A stretch of DNA of 64,000 nt from Halodesulfovibrio spirochaetisodalis. GTDB taxonomy: Bacteria; Desulfobacterota; Desulfovibrionia; Desulfovibrionales; Desulfovibrionaceae. A model generated the notes under the pieces. It worked only from the letters and a program-made list of their open reading frames with translations. It had not been told where the DNA came from and made no database searches. Of this stretch, positions 26,554 through 35,252 are shown piece by piece (position 1 is the first letter of the stretch; the number at the start of each line of letters is the position of its first letter). A program made the translations under genes and the position numbers. The stretch is from positions 114,962-178,961 of the forward strand of contig NZ_JXMS01000009.1 in assembly GCF_001672295.1 (NCBI RefSeq). The letters run 5' to 3'.

Positions 26554-27155
26554 GGTTCCTGTCTCCTGATAGTTGTTGTGCGCGGGATACATACAACTCC
26601 GTCAGGAGCTGCAAGAATAGTATCAAACCCTTGCGGGAAGAGCGTTGTATTTACAGACTGGGCATCATGAAAAGAAGCATGCAGGCCGGATACATGAATC
26701 GTTGCGGTGGAGGCTATGCCCGGGCCGCTAAGCGTGAGTATCTCTCCTTGAGTAACAGAGGCGACCTGAATAATCAGCGTGGTGGATTTGTCGGGATACT
26801 CAGATGTTCCAATGGCAAACTCATTCAGATCAGGCAGTCTGGTTCCATCCGCAATAAAAGCAAATGCTGCCTCCGCAGGCTGTTCTGTCACCGGACAGCC
26901 GCAATGGAACTTCAGCCATTGTACAAGAGACGGTTCCGGTTGCTGCAACCATGTAGCAGTGTCGTTATCCAGCAGAGTGAGCATGATGGATGCGGTTACT
27001 GTGTTACAGAATTCTGGTGTGCAGGGAAAAACTACAGGATCTGAAGCAAGGCAGATGTTGCCCGGACGAGCCATGGCGTTAAGGATAACCCGATACCATT
27101 GCTGGCTGTCATTGACGGGATTTTGAAATCCGGAAACAAGTTGCAGGTCAGTCAT
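26544..27155 (-). CDS. phnH: Carbon-phosphorus lyase complex subunit PhnH
   Basis: A 203-aa subunit of the C-P lyase core, structurally related to PLP-transferases but without catalytic lysine. Typical marks are FQNPVNDSQQWYRVILNAMARPG near the N terminus and LSGPGIASTATIHVSGL. It lies one base after phnG and overlaps phnI. Confidence 0.94.
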   Translation of the reverse strand: MTDLQLVSGFQNPVNDSQQWYRVILNAMARPGNICLASDPVVFPCTPEFCNTVTASIMLTLLDNDTATWLQQPEPSLVQWLKFHCGCPVTEQPAEAAFAFIADGTRLPDLNEFAIGTSEYPDKSTTLIIQVASVTQGEILTLSGPGIASTATIHVSGLHASFHDAQSVNTTLFPQGFDTILAAPDGVVCIPRTTTIRRQEPCM

Positions 27156-27156
27156 G

Positions 27157-27606
27157 TTAGTCCTCCCCGCGAACCATTGTGAAGAAGTCTACCTTGGTGG
27201 ATGCAACATGTTCTGCTTTTGTCTGCTGCTTTTGCGTAAGAGCTTTTTCCATAGGCTCAATAACGGATTTGGACAGCTGATCGTTATATGCAGGTTGTTG
27301 TAACAGCCCGTCAAAGACTGCTGCCAGTTCTGCGTGTTTTTTATCCCTTCCGGCAATGTAGGCATGACCTACTGTTCCATTAATATTTACTGCACATCGT
27401 GTAAGGGTGATTTCCCCCATGCTGAACGCGTTACCGCTTCCATTGGTGCGTGCTTGTACCATTACCAGCCCTGTTTCAGGCTGGCGAAGAAATGTGTACT
27501 CCGGTTGTTCCGGAAGGGTTGCCCATGCTGTCTCGATAGCAGCAAATGGAGTGCGGGCAAGGATGTTCATCCAGTGTTGCCTGTGTTCTGTGGATATTTG
27601 AGTCAT
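27157..27606 (-). CDS. phnG: Carbon-phosphorus lyase complex subunit PhnG
   Basis: First gene of the operon. The 149-aa protein begins MTQISTEHRQHWMNILA and has EYTFLRQPETGLVMVQARTNGSGNAFSMGE and VGHAYIAGRDKKHAELAAVFDG, all typical of PhnG. The longer frame reaching 27723 would run through the operator at 27627 and is not a likely start. Transcribed divergently from phnF. Confidence 0.94.
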   Translation of the reverse strand: MTQISTEHRQHWMNILARTPFAAIETAWATLPEQPEYTFLRQPETGLVMVQARTNGSGNAFSMGEITLTRCAVNINGTVGHAYIAGRDKKHAELAAVFDGLLQQPAYNDQLSKSVIEPMEKALTQKQQTKAEHVASTKVDFFTMVRGED

Positions 27607-27626
27607 GGTAATTCCAAAAGAATTTA

Positions 27627-27642
27627 AGTTGTCTAGATAACT
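27627..27642. promoter_or_regulatory. Near-perfect palindrome between phnG and phnF, candidate PhnF operator
   Basis: AGTTGTCTAGATAACT is a 16-bp palindrome with 14 of 16 positions matching, centred on CTAG. It sits 21 bases upstream of the phnG start and about 95 bases from phnF. PhnF-type GntR proteins bind such palindromes to repress phn genes. A related GTCTAG core occurs upstream of phnC at 31557. Confidence 0.65.
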
Positions 27643-27737
27643 AAACAAGTTGTTGTAACAAAAATGCCATACATTTTCCTTAGTTGCAGTGTAGTATTGC
27701 GACTTTGCGCAACAAAACTGCAAAAGGAGAAGTAGTG

Positions 27738-28493
27738 GTGAAACAGTCTGTAAAAATGGGGGGAGGCCAAAAACTTGTTAGGGCTAAAGGAGTTACACTC
27801 TGGCATCAGATTCAATCTGTGCTCGAAAAGGAGTTGTATGAGGGGGCGTATCCTGCTGGAGAAAAGCTTCCCACCGAAAAACAGTTGGCAGACAGGTTTA
27901 ATGTAAACCGCCACACCGTCCGTCAGGCTCTGGCTGAACTGGTTCGTAAGGAACTGATCACAGTAGAGCAGGGGCGCGGTGCGTTTGCACGCAGAGATAA
28001 GCTTGAGTATTTGCTTGCCCGCCGTGTCCGTTTTCGTGAAAACCTGTTGAGGCAAAGCAAGGTACCCAGCGAAGAGTTGCTGGAGAGCGATGTTGTCTCT
28101 GCTGACAGTACCTGTGCCAAAGCGTTGTGCCTCCGTCCGACTGCTGCTGTTGTCCGGCTGCGTTCTTTGGGGCATGCGGATGATCATCCGCTCTGTTGCA
28201 CGACGCAGTTTTTCCCGCAGGAACGTTTTCCGGACTTTGCACGAATCTATGCGCAAACTCGCTCTGTCACAGCTACTTTTTCTGTCCTCGGGGTTTCCGA
28301 TTATGTTCGGAAATCCACCAGAATAATGGCTAGAGTAGCTGATTCTGAGGAGGCGCGGCTTCTTAAGCTCGGACGCAACAGCCCTGTTATGGTTGTAGAG
28401 TCCGTTAATGTTGATAGTGATGGGACTCCTGTTGAATACGGCAGTTGCGTTTGGGCTGCTGACCGTATCCAATTTGTTGTTGATGCTGAGTAG
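27738..28493 (+). CDS. phnF: Phosphonate metabolism GntR-family regulator PhnF
   Basis: A 251-aa regulator: N-terminal winged HTH (YPAGEKLPTEKQLADRFNVNRHTVRQALAELV, residues ~38-75) and a UTRA ligand-binding domain after that (residues ~95-245, ending GSCVWAADRIQFVVD). Divergent from phnG and so likely represses the phn operon until phosphonate or low phosphate is sensed. The start is one of two adjacent GTG codons (27735 or 27738) behind AAGGAG; 27738 is used here. Convergent with phnE. Confidence 0.9.
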   Translation: MKQSVKMGGGQKLVRAKGVTLWHQIQSVLEKELYEGAYPAGEKLPTEKQLADRFNVNRHTVRQALAELVRKELITVEQGRGAFARRDKLEYLLARRVRFRENLLRQSKVPSEELLESDVVSADSTCAKALCLRPTAAVVRLRSLGHADDHPLCCTTQFFPQERFPDFARIYAQTRSVTATFSVLGVSDYVRKSTRIMARVADSEEARLLKLGRNSPVMVVESVNVDSDGTPVEYGSCVWAADRIQFVVDAE

Positions 28494-28528
28494 CATGGCG
28501 ATCACCGTAGCTTCTGGCTGAAATGTGT

Positions 28529-29626
28529 TTATACAAACTTCTGGCGGATTGTTCCGCACAGGTAGTCAATGATGGTGACCATAAGAATTACCAGAATCAT
28601 CATGGTGCAGACTTCTCTGTACAGGTAGCCGTTCAGCTTATCGAAAATTAAGAAGCCCAGACCGCCAGCACCGACAAAGCCGAGAATCGTTGCACTGCGA
28701 ACATTGGTTTCAAAGCGCAGCAGGCTATAGCTGGCAATAAGGGGCATAATCTGCGGCAGGACTGAAAAGGCAATTGCCTGAACAGAGCTGGCACCGCTTG
28801 CTTCTACTGCTTCAACTTGTCCCGGTTCAATGGCCTCGATTCCTTCGCTGAAGACTTTGCCGAGAATACCGAAAGAATGAATGGCAAGTGCCAGTACTCC
28901 AGCATATGGGCCAAGGCCGATAACGGCGACAAAAATGAGCGCCATAACAAACTCGTTAAACCCGCGGCAGAAATCCAGTAAACGTCGCATGGAGAATTGG
29001 ATTGTCCTGCGCAGTTTTTTACGCATGGGTGAGCTGCCGGGAATCATAAGTTTCAGCGTATTGCGGGCTGCAAACATTGAGGCGGGAATGGATGCGACAA
29101 ACGCAAGCAGAGTCCCCCACACCGCAATGGCAAGTGTTTCAATAAGAGCTTTTGTGTACTGGAGCAGAGGGCCTGTACGCATTTCCGGAGGAAAAAATCC
29201 GCCGCGTTTTTCATCAATAACGCGTTCGTATTCCTCGTTGATGATCTGCTGTTTTGTTACAGGATCCATTGTTGCCAGACGTTTTTCCGCCAGTTCATTC
29301 CCCTTGCGGGTCATTTCTGTAAAATCCATGTTTCCGGAGGCTTTCATTTGATTGCGGACTTCGGTCATGGCTTCCTGACGAATAATAATGGCTGGCAGGC
29401 GTGCAGCCTGTTCAAGAGCTGCCGTCTTATCGCTTTCAGTCACGGAGTGCCCGAAAAGGTACTCAGCAGCATTCTGTCTTTTTTCATACAATTTGATGGG
29501 GTCGATTCCGCACCATATGTAGGTGATGACAAGCACTGCCACTGCCAGCATGCTCAGAGTTCCGAGAAGAACCCTCTGACTGAGGGTCCGTCTCGGAGTG
29601 AGCTGATCAAGAGTTAAATCTGTCAT
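28529..29626 (-). CDS. phnE: Phosphonate ABC transporter permease PhnE
   Basis: A 365-aa inner-membrane permease. After a first helix (ISMLAVAVLVITYI-like, residues ~22-40) there is a periplasmic segment of about 100 residues, which makes it longer than the usual 260-aa PhnE. The transport core follows, with four to five helices and the coupling motif region EAVEASGASSVQAIAFSVLPQIMP. The ATG at 29626 has AGAGGA 5 bases upstream. It forms the phnC-D-E operon. Confidence 0.9.
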   Translation of the reverse strand: MTDLTLDQLTPRRTLSQRVLLGTLSMLAVAVLVITYIWCGIDPIKLYEKRQNAAEYLFGHSVTESDKTAALEQAARLPAIIIRQEAMTEVRNQMKASGNMDFTEMTRKGNELAEKRLATMDPVTKQQIINEEYERVIDEKRGGFFPPEMRTGPLLQYTKALIETLAIAVWGTLLAFVASIPASMFAARNTLKLMIPGSSPMRKKLRRTIQFSMRRLLDFCRGFNEFVMALIFVAVIGLGPYAGVLALAIHSFGILGKVFSEGIEAIEPGQVEAVEASGASSVQAIAFSVLPQIMPLIASYSLLRFETNVRSATILGFVGAGGLGFLIFDKLNGYLYREVCTMMILVILMVTIIDYLCGTIRQKFV

Positions 29627-29651
29627 TCTCATCCTCTATAGAGTGGGTAGG

Positions 29652-30533
29652 CTATTTCGCTGCAAGTTCTTTTTTAAGACGTTTGAGGTAGCGTACAATG
29701 TCGTAGCTGGTGTCGTCAGTGAACTGGTAGCCGCCGTTCTGCAGTTTTTCGATGCCTGCTTTATCTGCGTTGAACATGAGCATAGCGCCTGCAAAAGCAG
29801 CTTTGAGGCTCTGAGGAAGGTCACGACGTGCAGCCATTGGTGCACCCGGAATAAGTTCGGAGCGCCAGAGGATGCGGAAGTCATTCATAGAAACCTGACC
29901 TTTTTCAATCATGCGGTCGAGGTCGATGTTGTTTGTGGCAGCTACTTCAACACCTTTATTTTTTACAGAAAGAATGGAAGCACCGTGGGAGCCGGAGAAT
30001 TTAACTTGTTTGAAGAATTTTTCAGGCTTTACGTTCATATCACGTGCAAACAGAACGTTAGGTACAAGGTAACCGGATGTTGAGTTAGGGTCTGTGAAAG
30101 CAAAAACACGGCCCTTGATGTCAGCAAGTTTCTGCATGTCAGAATCTTTGCGAACAATGATGATGCCTGTGTACCCTGGCTGTCCTTGCTTGTTCAGCTC
30201 CATTACCAGAGCTTGAGCACCTGCTTTTTCCGCAGCTTCTGTGTAGCTTTTAGGGCCGAAGTACGCAAAATCGATATGCTTGTGAGCCATTGCGGTAATG
30301 ATGCCTGCGTAGTCGGAAGCACTGAATGCTTCAACTTCCACACCAAGCATTTCGTGAAGGTGTTTTGTCAGCGGTGCAAAACGTTTTTTAATATCTGCAT
30401 TGCCTTCAGTCGGGATAAATCCGATGCGGATTTTAGAAGGCCATGCCTCGTTACCGGAAGCAGCAAAAGCAGGTGCTGCTAATGATACAAACATACAAGC
30501 AGCAATGGCGCATACAATTAAACGACGAAACAT
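29652..30533 (-). CDS. phnD: Phosphonate-binding periplasmic protein PhnD
   Basis: A 293-aa solute-binding protein with a signal peptide (MFRRLIVCAIAACMFVSLAA, cut after AFA-A). The mature part has IRIGFIPTEGNADIKKRFAPL and FAYFGPKSYTEAAEKAGAQAL, both typical of PhnD/PtxB binding proteins, and TDPNSTSGYLVPNVLF. ATG 30533 follows TTGGAGAA; the ATG at 30563 would put a charged stretch before the signal peptide. Ligand may be phosphonate, phosphite or phosphate; the operon context favours phosphonate. Confidence 0.93.
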   Translation of the reverse strand: MFRRLIVCAIAACMFVSLAAPAFAASGNEAWPSKIRIGFIPTEGNADIKKRFAPLTKHLHEMLGVEVEAFSASDYAGIITAMAHKHIDFAYFGPKSYTEAAEKAGAQALVMELNKQGQPGYTGIIIVRKDSDMQKLADIKGRVFAFTDPNSTSGYLVPNVLFARDMNVKPEKFFKQVKFSGSHGASILSVKNKGVEVAATNNIDLDRMIEKGQVSMNDFRILWRSELIPGAPMAARRDLPQSLKAAFAGAMLMFNADKAGIEKLQNGGYQFTDDTSYDIVRYLKRLKKELAAK

Positions 30534-30587
30534 AGTTATTCTCCAAGTGTTATAGGGATACAAACAATGTCAGGTTTACAATAAGGG

Positions 30588-31415
30588 CTAGGCGCACTCA
30601 GCGAACCCGCCCGAAGCTTCATTTATTCGTGCCCCGTAGATTTCTGTGATCATTTCATCTGTAAGGGCGGACGGGGAAACATCGTGAATCACTTCACCGT
30701 GGCGCATACCCACAATGCGTTTGCCGTAGCGGGTGGCAAAATCAATGTGGTGAAGGTTTACAAGTACTGGAATATTACGTGTTTCATGGATTTCCATAAG
30801 CGTATCCATGACAACTTCAGCACTGTGTGGATCAAGGCTTGCGATGGGTTCATCAGCAAGAAAAATTTCAGGTTCCTGTGCAAGGGCGCGGGCAATGGCT
30901 ACACGCTGCTGCTGCCCGCCGGAAAGCGTATCAGCACGCTGGAATGCCAGATGTGCAATGCCCACCTGCTGCAAGCATTCGAATGCAGCCTCTTTTTCAT
31001 CTTTACTGAAGTGGCGGATGATGGAGCAGCAGTGACTGTAGAATGAGCTGTTGAAACGAAGACGACCAACGAGAACATTCTCAAGAACAGTAAGTCGACG
31101 TACGAGGTGAAACTGCTGAAAGATCATCCCTACTTTCTGGCGAACCTGTCTAATCTGTTTTCCAGAGACCGCTGTGATATCTGTACCGAATAATTCAAGC
31201 GTACCGGAAGTTGGGCGGATAAGCCTGTTGATGCAGCGCAGTAAGGACGATTTTCCTGCACCGGATGAGCCGATAATGGAGACGAACTCATTGGGGGCAA
31301 TGGTGAGTGAAACATTGGAAACCGCCCGTGTTCCGTTTGGGTACACTTTGCTGAGTGCTGTTGTACGGATTGCAGGAAGTTGTTTTTGTATGTTTGCCTG
31401 AGTCAGTTTTTGCAT
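30588..31415 (-). CDS. phnC: Phosphonate ABC transporter ATP-binding protein PhnC
   Basis: A 275-aa ABC ATPase with Walker [26 protein letters not shown], the Q-loop [21 protein letters not shown], signature [14 protein letters not shown] and Walker [13 protein letters not shown]. The long insert after LVGRL is typical of PhnC. First gene of phnC-D-E, which ends convergently with phnF. The ATG follows GAGGTAATG. Confidence 0.94.
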   Translation of the reverse strand: MQKLTQANIQKQLPAIRTTALSKVYPNGTRAVSNVSLTIAPNEFVSIIGSSGAGKSSLLRCINRLIRPTSGTLELFGTDITAVSGKQIRQVRQKVGMIFQQFHLVRRLTVLENVLVGRLRFNSSFYSHCCSIIRHFSKDEKEAAFECLQQVGIAHLAFQRADTLSGGQQQRVAIARALAQEPEIFLADEPIASLDPHSAEVVMDTLMEIHETRNIPVLVNLHHIDFATRYGKRIVGMRHGEVIHDVSPSALTDEMITEIYGARINEASGGFAECA

Positions 31416-31528
31416 GGAACATTACCTCGTGAACTGTTCAAAAACGTGTTTCTTGTTTTGATGTGTAAGGTTCTACGGGGGGAATGTGTATGCTCTGTTA
31501 CGCTGATATTGCAGGGTGTTGACTGTAG

Positions 31529-31562
31529 ATTATAAACTATACAACCAGATGAACTGGTCTAG
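31529..31562 (-). promoter_or_regulatory. phnC promoter -10 and overlapping inverted repeat
   Basis: On the minus strand a consensus TATAAT lies at 31534-31529. About ten bases upstream of it ACCAG-N5-CTGGT (31544-31558) forms an inverted repeat, overlapped by GTCTAG (31557-31562), the same hexamer as the centre of the phnG operator. No good -35 is visible, consistent with an activated or controlled promoter. Confidence 0.5.
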
Positions 31563-31698
31563 TTGCTGAGCGTATCTGGCTGGATGGAAAGTGTTTTTGC
31601 TGACGCAGAAAAATGCGCTGAAGGCGGAAGGCTGGGGTAACCGAGGGGCTTCATAACATCAGCGTAACAAATGAGGTGTGGAGATTGTTTCCAGCACT

Positions 31699-31722
31699 TT
31701 GTCATGCAAATGATACTGTCAT
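31699..31722 (+). promoter_or_regulatory. Possible PhoB-box elements upstream of the phytase-like gene
   Basis: TTGTCAT (31699-31705) and CTGTCAT (31716-31722) resemble the CTGTCAT half-site of the Pho box. They are 17 bases apart rather than the canonical 11, so the site is weak. The rest of the 390-base gap between phnC and the phytase-like gene shows only the phnC promoter and AT-rich sequence. Confidence 0.3.
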
Positions 31723-31805
31723 GAAATGCACTGGGTACATCGACTGAGTACTTTATAGCCTGAAATAGTTTGAAATCCGTGATTCAGAGAACCAAAGGAG
31801 TTAAT

Positions 31806-33233
31806 ATGAAACATGGAGCAATGAGGGCAGGTACAGTTGTTTGTTATTTGATGTTGATTGCCATTCTTGCAGGGAGCGTTTTGGAAGGAGCTGCCGGCGA
31901 TACTAGCAAAAAGTATTCGTTGCAGCTTGTAGGGAAGGAAGGAGTTCGTCTGGAATATGATGTGCTGCGCAGCGATATTCTAGATGCACAGAACCCTGAT
32001 GCGACCTTGGAGATTCGCAATGGTGGTTACGGGTCTGCAATGACAGCACACCCTTTTGAGGTAAATCAGTTTTACGCTCTTACAGATCGCGGACCTAATG
32101 CTAAATTTACTAAGGGTAACTATGGAAAAGGAAAGGTTTTTCCAACTCCGGATTACACTCCACGCATAGGTCTTTTTGAAGTGAGGCGCGATGGACGTGT
32201 CAGTTTGATAAGAGAAATCTTACTTCGTCGTCCTGATGGTAGCCGTATAACTGGTCTCCCAAACTCTTCAGGAATTGGGGGAACTGGTGAAACTCCGTAT
32301 CATTGTGATGGTAGCCCTATTTTACGGGATGGGAGCAGACCATATAATAATGATGCGATGTCACCGGAGTATAACCCGTTCCGGCTTGATGATTACGGGT
32401 TGGATACAGAAGGACTTGTAGCATTATCAGACGGAACGTTCTGGGTGAGTGATGAGTACGGTCCGCACCTTGTTCATTTTGCTGATAACGGCAGAGAGAT
32501 TGAACGCATTAATCCTTTCAATACTGACTCTCGGGTCGCACACACGTTACCGGCAGAGTTTGCTAACCGGCGACCTAACAGAGGGATGGAAGGGTTGGCA
32601 GTAACACCAGATGAAAAAACGCTGGTCGGCATTATGCAATCTACTATGTACAATCCTTCAAAAAGGGTGAAAAAACTTGATGTGACGAGGATTGTGACAA
32701 TTAACCTTGAGTCAGGGCAGGTGCGGCAATACCTCTACAGGCAAGATAAACCGCAGAATGCGAATTCTGAAATTGTGGCCATGTCGTCCACAAAATTTCT
32801 TGTGATTGAGCGCGACGGGAAGTTTCTTTCTAAAGACTCTGCTGCACAAAAAAAGGTTTATCAAATTGATCTGGCAACCGGTACTGACCTTGAATCGCTA
32901 TATGGTAACGGGCTGACGCAGGATGCGAAGCTCGGGCTTATGGTTCAAGGAAAAACAGTTGAAGAGACTGTGTTGGAAAAAGGATGGAACGGACTTGCTG
33001 ATGCGGGGATTGTTCCTGTGTCCAAAAAGCTTGCTGTTGATATGGTACAGGCAGTTTCATACCCGCATGATAAGATGGAAGGACTGTGGCTGATTGACGA
33101 AAAAACGCTTGGTGTACTGAATGATGATGATTTTGCTGTGTGGTCAACGGGCGGGAAGTTGCATCGCAAGATGCTGAATAGCAGAGAGCGGGATGCAAAT
33201 ACGTTGTATGTGGTAAGAATGGATAATCTGTAA
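31806..33233 (+). CDS. Exported phytase-like esterase family protein (PF13449-type)
   Basis: A 475-aa protein with an N-terminal signal peptide (VVCYLMLIAILAGSVLEGAAG, residues ~10-30). The mature part has the phytase-like beta-propeller motifs: AMTAHPFEVNQFYALTDRGPNA, YGLDTEGLVALSDGTFWVSDEYGPHLV, NRGMEGLAVTPD and EIVAMSSTKFLVIERDG. Such proteins are thought to release phosphate from organic phosphates outside the cytoplasm; direct evidence is limited. It lies next to the phosphonate transporter, suggesting a phosphorus-scavenging neighbourhood. ATG 31806 with AAAGGAG upstream; an earlier in-frame ATG at 31770 is less likely. Confidence 0.8.
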   Translation: MKHGAMRAGTVVCYLMLIAILAGSVLEGAAGDTSKKYSLQLVGKEGVRLEYDVLRSDILDAQNPDATLEIRNGGYGSAMTAHPFEVNQFYALTDRGPNAKFTKGNYGKGKVFPTPDYTPRIGLFEVRRDGRVSLIREILLRRPDGSRITGLPNSSGIGGTGETPYHCDGSPILRDGSRPYNNDAMSPEYNPFRLDDYGLDTEGLVALSDGTFWVSDEYGPHLVHFADNGREIERINPFNTDSRVAHTLPAEFANRRPNRGMEGLAVTPDEKTLVGIMQSTMYNPSKRVKKLDVTRIVTINLESGQVRQYLYRQDKPQNANSEIVAMSSTKFLVIERDGKFLSKDSAAQKKVYQIDLATGTDLESLYGNGLTQDAKLGLMVQGKTVEETVLEKGWNGLADAGIVPVSKKLAVDMVQAVSYPHDKMEGLWLIDEKTLGVLNDDDFAVWSTGGKLHRKMLNSRERDANTLYVVRMDNL

Positions 33234-33248
33234 GATACTCCAATAGAA

Positions 33249-33276
33249 AAAGGCAGGCCCCTAGCGACCTGCCTTT
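33249..33276. terminator. Hairpin after the phytase-like gene
   Basis: AAAGGCAGG pairs with CCTGCCTTT. The T run is better on the minus strand (CCTGCCTTTTTC), so it may serve both the phytase-like gene and the convergent secreted-protein gene. Confidence 0.6.
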
Positions 33277-33381
33277 CAGGGGATGGCCGGAGTACAGCGT
33301 AGTCAATACTGTACTGCGGAATTATGGTTACCCCCCATATCCCCCCGGACCCCTACATCCAGGAATGTGTTAGGCGTAGAG

Positions 33382-33430
33382 GCTGATGCTTATAATGAGG
33401 CGGGGTAGCTTCCATATCATAAGCATCAGC
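33382..33430. repeat. 12-bp inverted repeat at the end of the secreted-protein gene
   Basis: GCTGATGCTTAT and ATAAGCATCAGC flank a 25-base loop, just beyond the stop of the gene ending at 33437. No T tract follows, so it may stabilise the mRNA 3' end rather than terminate. Confidence 0.5.
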
Positions 33431-33436
33431 TCCAAA

Positions 33437-35149
33437 CTATTTTTTGTATATTTTTATGTAGTAGTCGGCTGCAACGGTTGGTGGCTCGTAGCCGGAGCCA
33501 TTGAATACTCGTTTTACACGAACATTGTAACCACGGTAGAAGTCTTCACCGTCTACATGGTAGACACCGCGTCCGTTTGCGATTTTGTATAACGGAACTC
33601 CAAGACCGTTCTTTTGTACGTTCCAGCTATCGTCACGTAACCCGACGTAGATGAGTTCCATTTTACGCTGCTTTGCATTCTTTTCTGCAGCACGTTCCAT
33701 GGCACTTGTTTGATAAGGGAATACTGATTCGTCAAACTCGCGTTCGTCTTTTGCTGCTTCAAGAGCGTCCTGCTGCTTTTTCTGGAACGCAGCAATTTGT
33801 GCAATCATGTCATCTGGGAACGGAATATTGATCCATTTGTACATAGCTTTGCACTGATCAATAACTTCCCACTGTCCTAAGTAATCGGACTTGAACATAC
33901 TAGCCATGTCACTTTCATGAATTACACCATTTTCACGAAGTTTGGTGTTTGCGTGGGTAAGGTTTTCCAGAATAGCATTAAGTTCAAGAGCAACAGTCGC
34001 CTTTACAAGCTCGTTGCGGTATTTCACACGATTTTCTACCAGATCGACAATTTCTTTGACAACCAAGTCATCGAATTTGGTTTCAGGTTTGTTCTGGATA
34101 AAATCTTTAAATTTGCCCAGACAATCCTGATGGAACCCGTCAAGAACAGAGAAGCCTTCTTTAAATGGTTTCAACTGATCTATTCTCAGAGAGCTTTTAC
34201 CGATTTTCGCTTTATGCAGCTGGTTGATGTAGTATTCTAAGCTTCTGAGATCTGTGCTGAAGTTCAGCCTATCCATGGTTAACTTATTGTCGCGCTCAAT
34301 TGCTGCTTTTCGATCAGCAACTTGTTTGTTTGCTACAGAAAACATTTCATCGAATTCTTTTTTGTTTTCTACAACGGAAGGATGATTGATGTAAGCTGGG
34401 TTAATTTTAGCATACAGTTTTTTTGCCTGATCGAGAGGGCGCTGGCATACACGGTAATCTTTCTCTCCAAAGAACCTGCGTGCTTCAGAAACCTTTCCGG
34501 CAAAACGCTCTGCATATCTTTTGGCTTTTTTCAAGTCCTTGGAGCTCAACCCATATGTTTCGTTGCTGCCTTGGGCCGACGCGTCAGACCCAGCTTTTTT
34601 AGAAACTGTAACTGTTGCGCCTGTTTTTTTGATGAGTTCTTCATACGTAGCGTGAGCAGAGGTAACTTCAGGAGCCGATTTATGGCTTTCAGGAATATCA
34701 GCATAGATTGCTGCGGCTTTTTCAAGGAAGCGTTTGCAGTTTTTAGTATCGCGACGTGAAAGGTATTTTTGTGCCTCGTTTACCTTCTTCTCGTAGGTTG
34801 CGATAGTTTTTGCGACTACCTGAACTTGTTGTTGTATAACGAGCTGTTTTTTCAACTCGGTGAAGCGTTCCTTATCTTGGATAACTTGAGCAGTTTTCTG
34901 GTAAGGACTAATAATTTTTGCGTGAATTTTTTCAGCGTCTTTGAGCCTTTTGTCCGCCATTTTCAGATTGTTCTTTGCTAAAAAATCTTTAGCTTGATCA
35001 ATTTTGACGGTGTATTTTTTGGCGTATTTTTCTGCTTTGGCGATGTCTGATTTTTTAAGACCGGACAAATCCTGAGCAAAAGCAGATGAGCAGGGGATTG
35101 CACTACACAAGAGCATAGCGCAGCAAAGGATGGTAAAAAATCGTTTCAT
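33437..35149 (-). CDS. Secreted helical repeat protein of unknown function
   Basis: A 570-aa protein with signal peptide MKRFFTILCCAMLLCSAIPC..AFA. Residues ~27-260 hold three related helical units: IAKAEKYAKKYTVKIDQAKDFL with a following AKKLYAKI-type helix, a middle copy (TIATYEKKVNEAQKYLSRRDTKNCKRFLEKAAAIYADI) and DLKKAKRYAERFAGKVSEARRFF..DQAKKLYAKI. They resemble TPR-like pairs. The rest is mostly helical and ends in a strand-rich segment (RGVYHVDGEDFYRGYNVRVKRVF). I recognise no family. It is divergent from nothing and lies downstream of a related small gene with the same 5' leader. Confidence 0.75.
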   Translation of the reverse strand: MKRFFTILCCAMLLCSAIPCSSAFAQDLSGLKKSDIAKAEKYAKKYTVKIDQAKDFLAKNNLKMADKRLKDAEKIHAKIISPYQKTAQVIQDKERFTELKKQLVIQQQVQVVAKTIATYEKKVNEAQKYLSRRDTKNCKRFLEKAAAIYADIPESHKSAPEVTSAHATYEELIKKTGATVTVSKKAGSDASAQGSNETYGLSSKDLKKAKRYAERFAGKVSEARRFFGEKDYRVCQRPLDQAKKLYAKINPAYINHPSVVENKKEFDEMFSVANKQVADRKAAIERDNKLTMDRLNFSTDLRSLEYYINQLHKAKIGKSSLRIDQLKPFKEGFSVLDGFHQDCLGKFKDFIQNKPETKFDDLVVKEIVDLVENRVKYRNELVKATVALELNAILENLTHANTKLRENGVIHESDMASMFKSDYLGQWEVIDQCKAMYKWINIPFPDDMIAQIAAFQKKQQDALEAAKDEREFDESVFPYQTSAMERAAEKNAKQRKMELIYVGLRDDSWNVQKNGLGVPLYKIANGRGVYHVDGEDFYRGYNVRVKRVFNGSGYEPPTVAADYYIKIYKK

Positions 35150-35252
35150 AGTAATTTCTCAACTCATTAGATCAAGGAAAGAGTGGGGGACGTTCCTGCC
35201 TTGATATGTTTTCAAAGTTCATCAATGTGAGTGCGGTGATGAAATCTCTGTT

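Noticed and set aside
27633..28559. 308-codon minus-strand frame opposite phnF
   Set aside because: Shadow of phnF with low-quality composition; would also overlap phnG and phnE.
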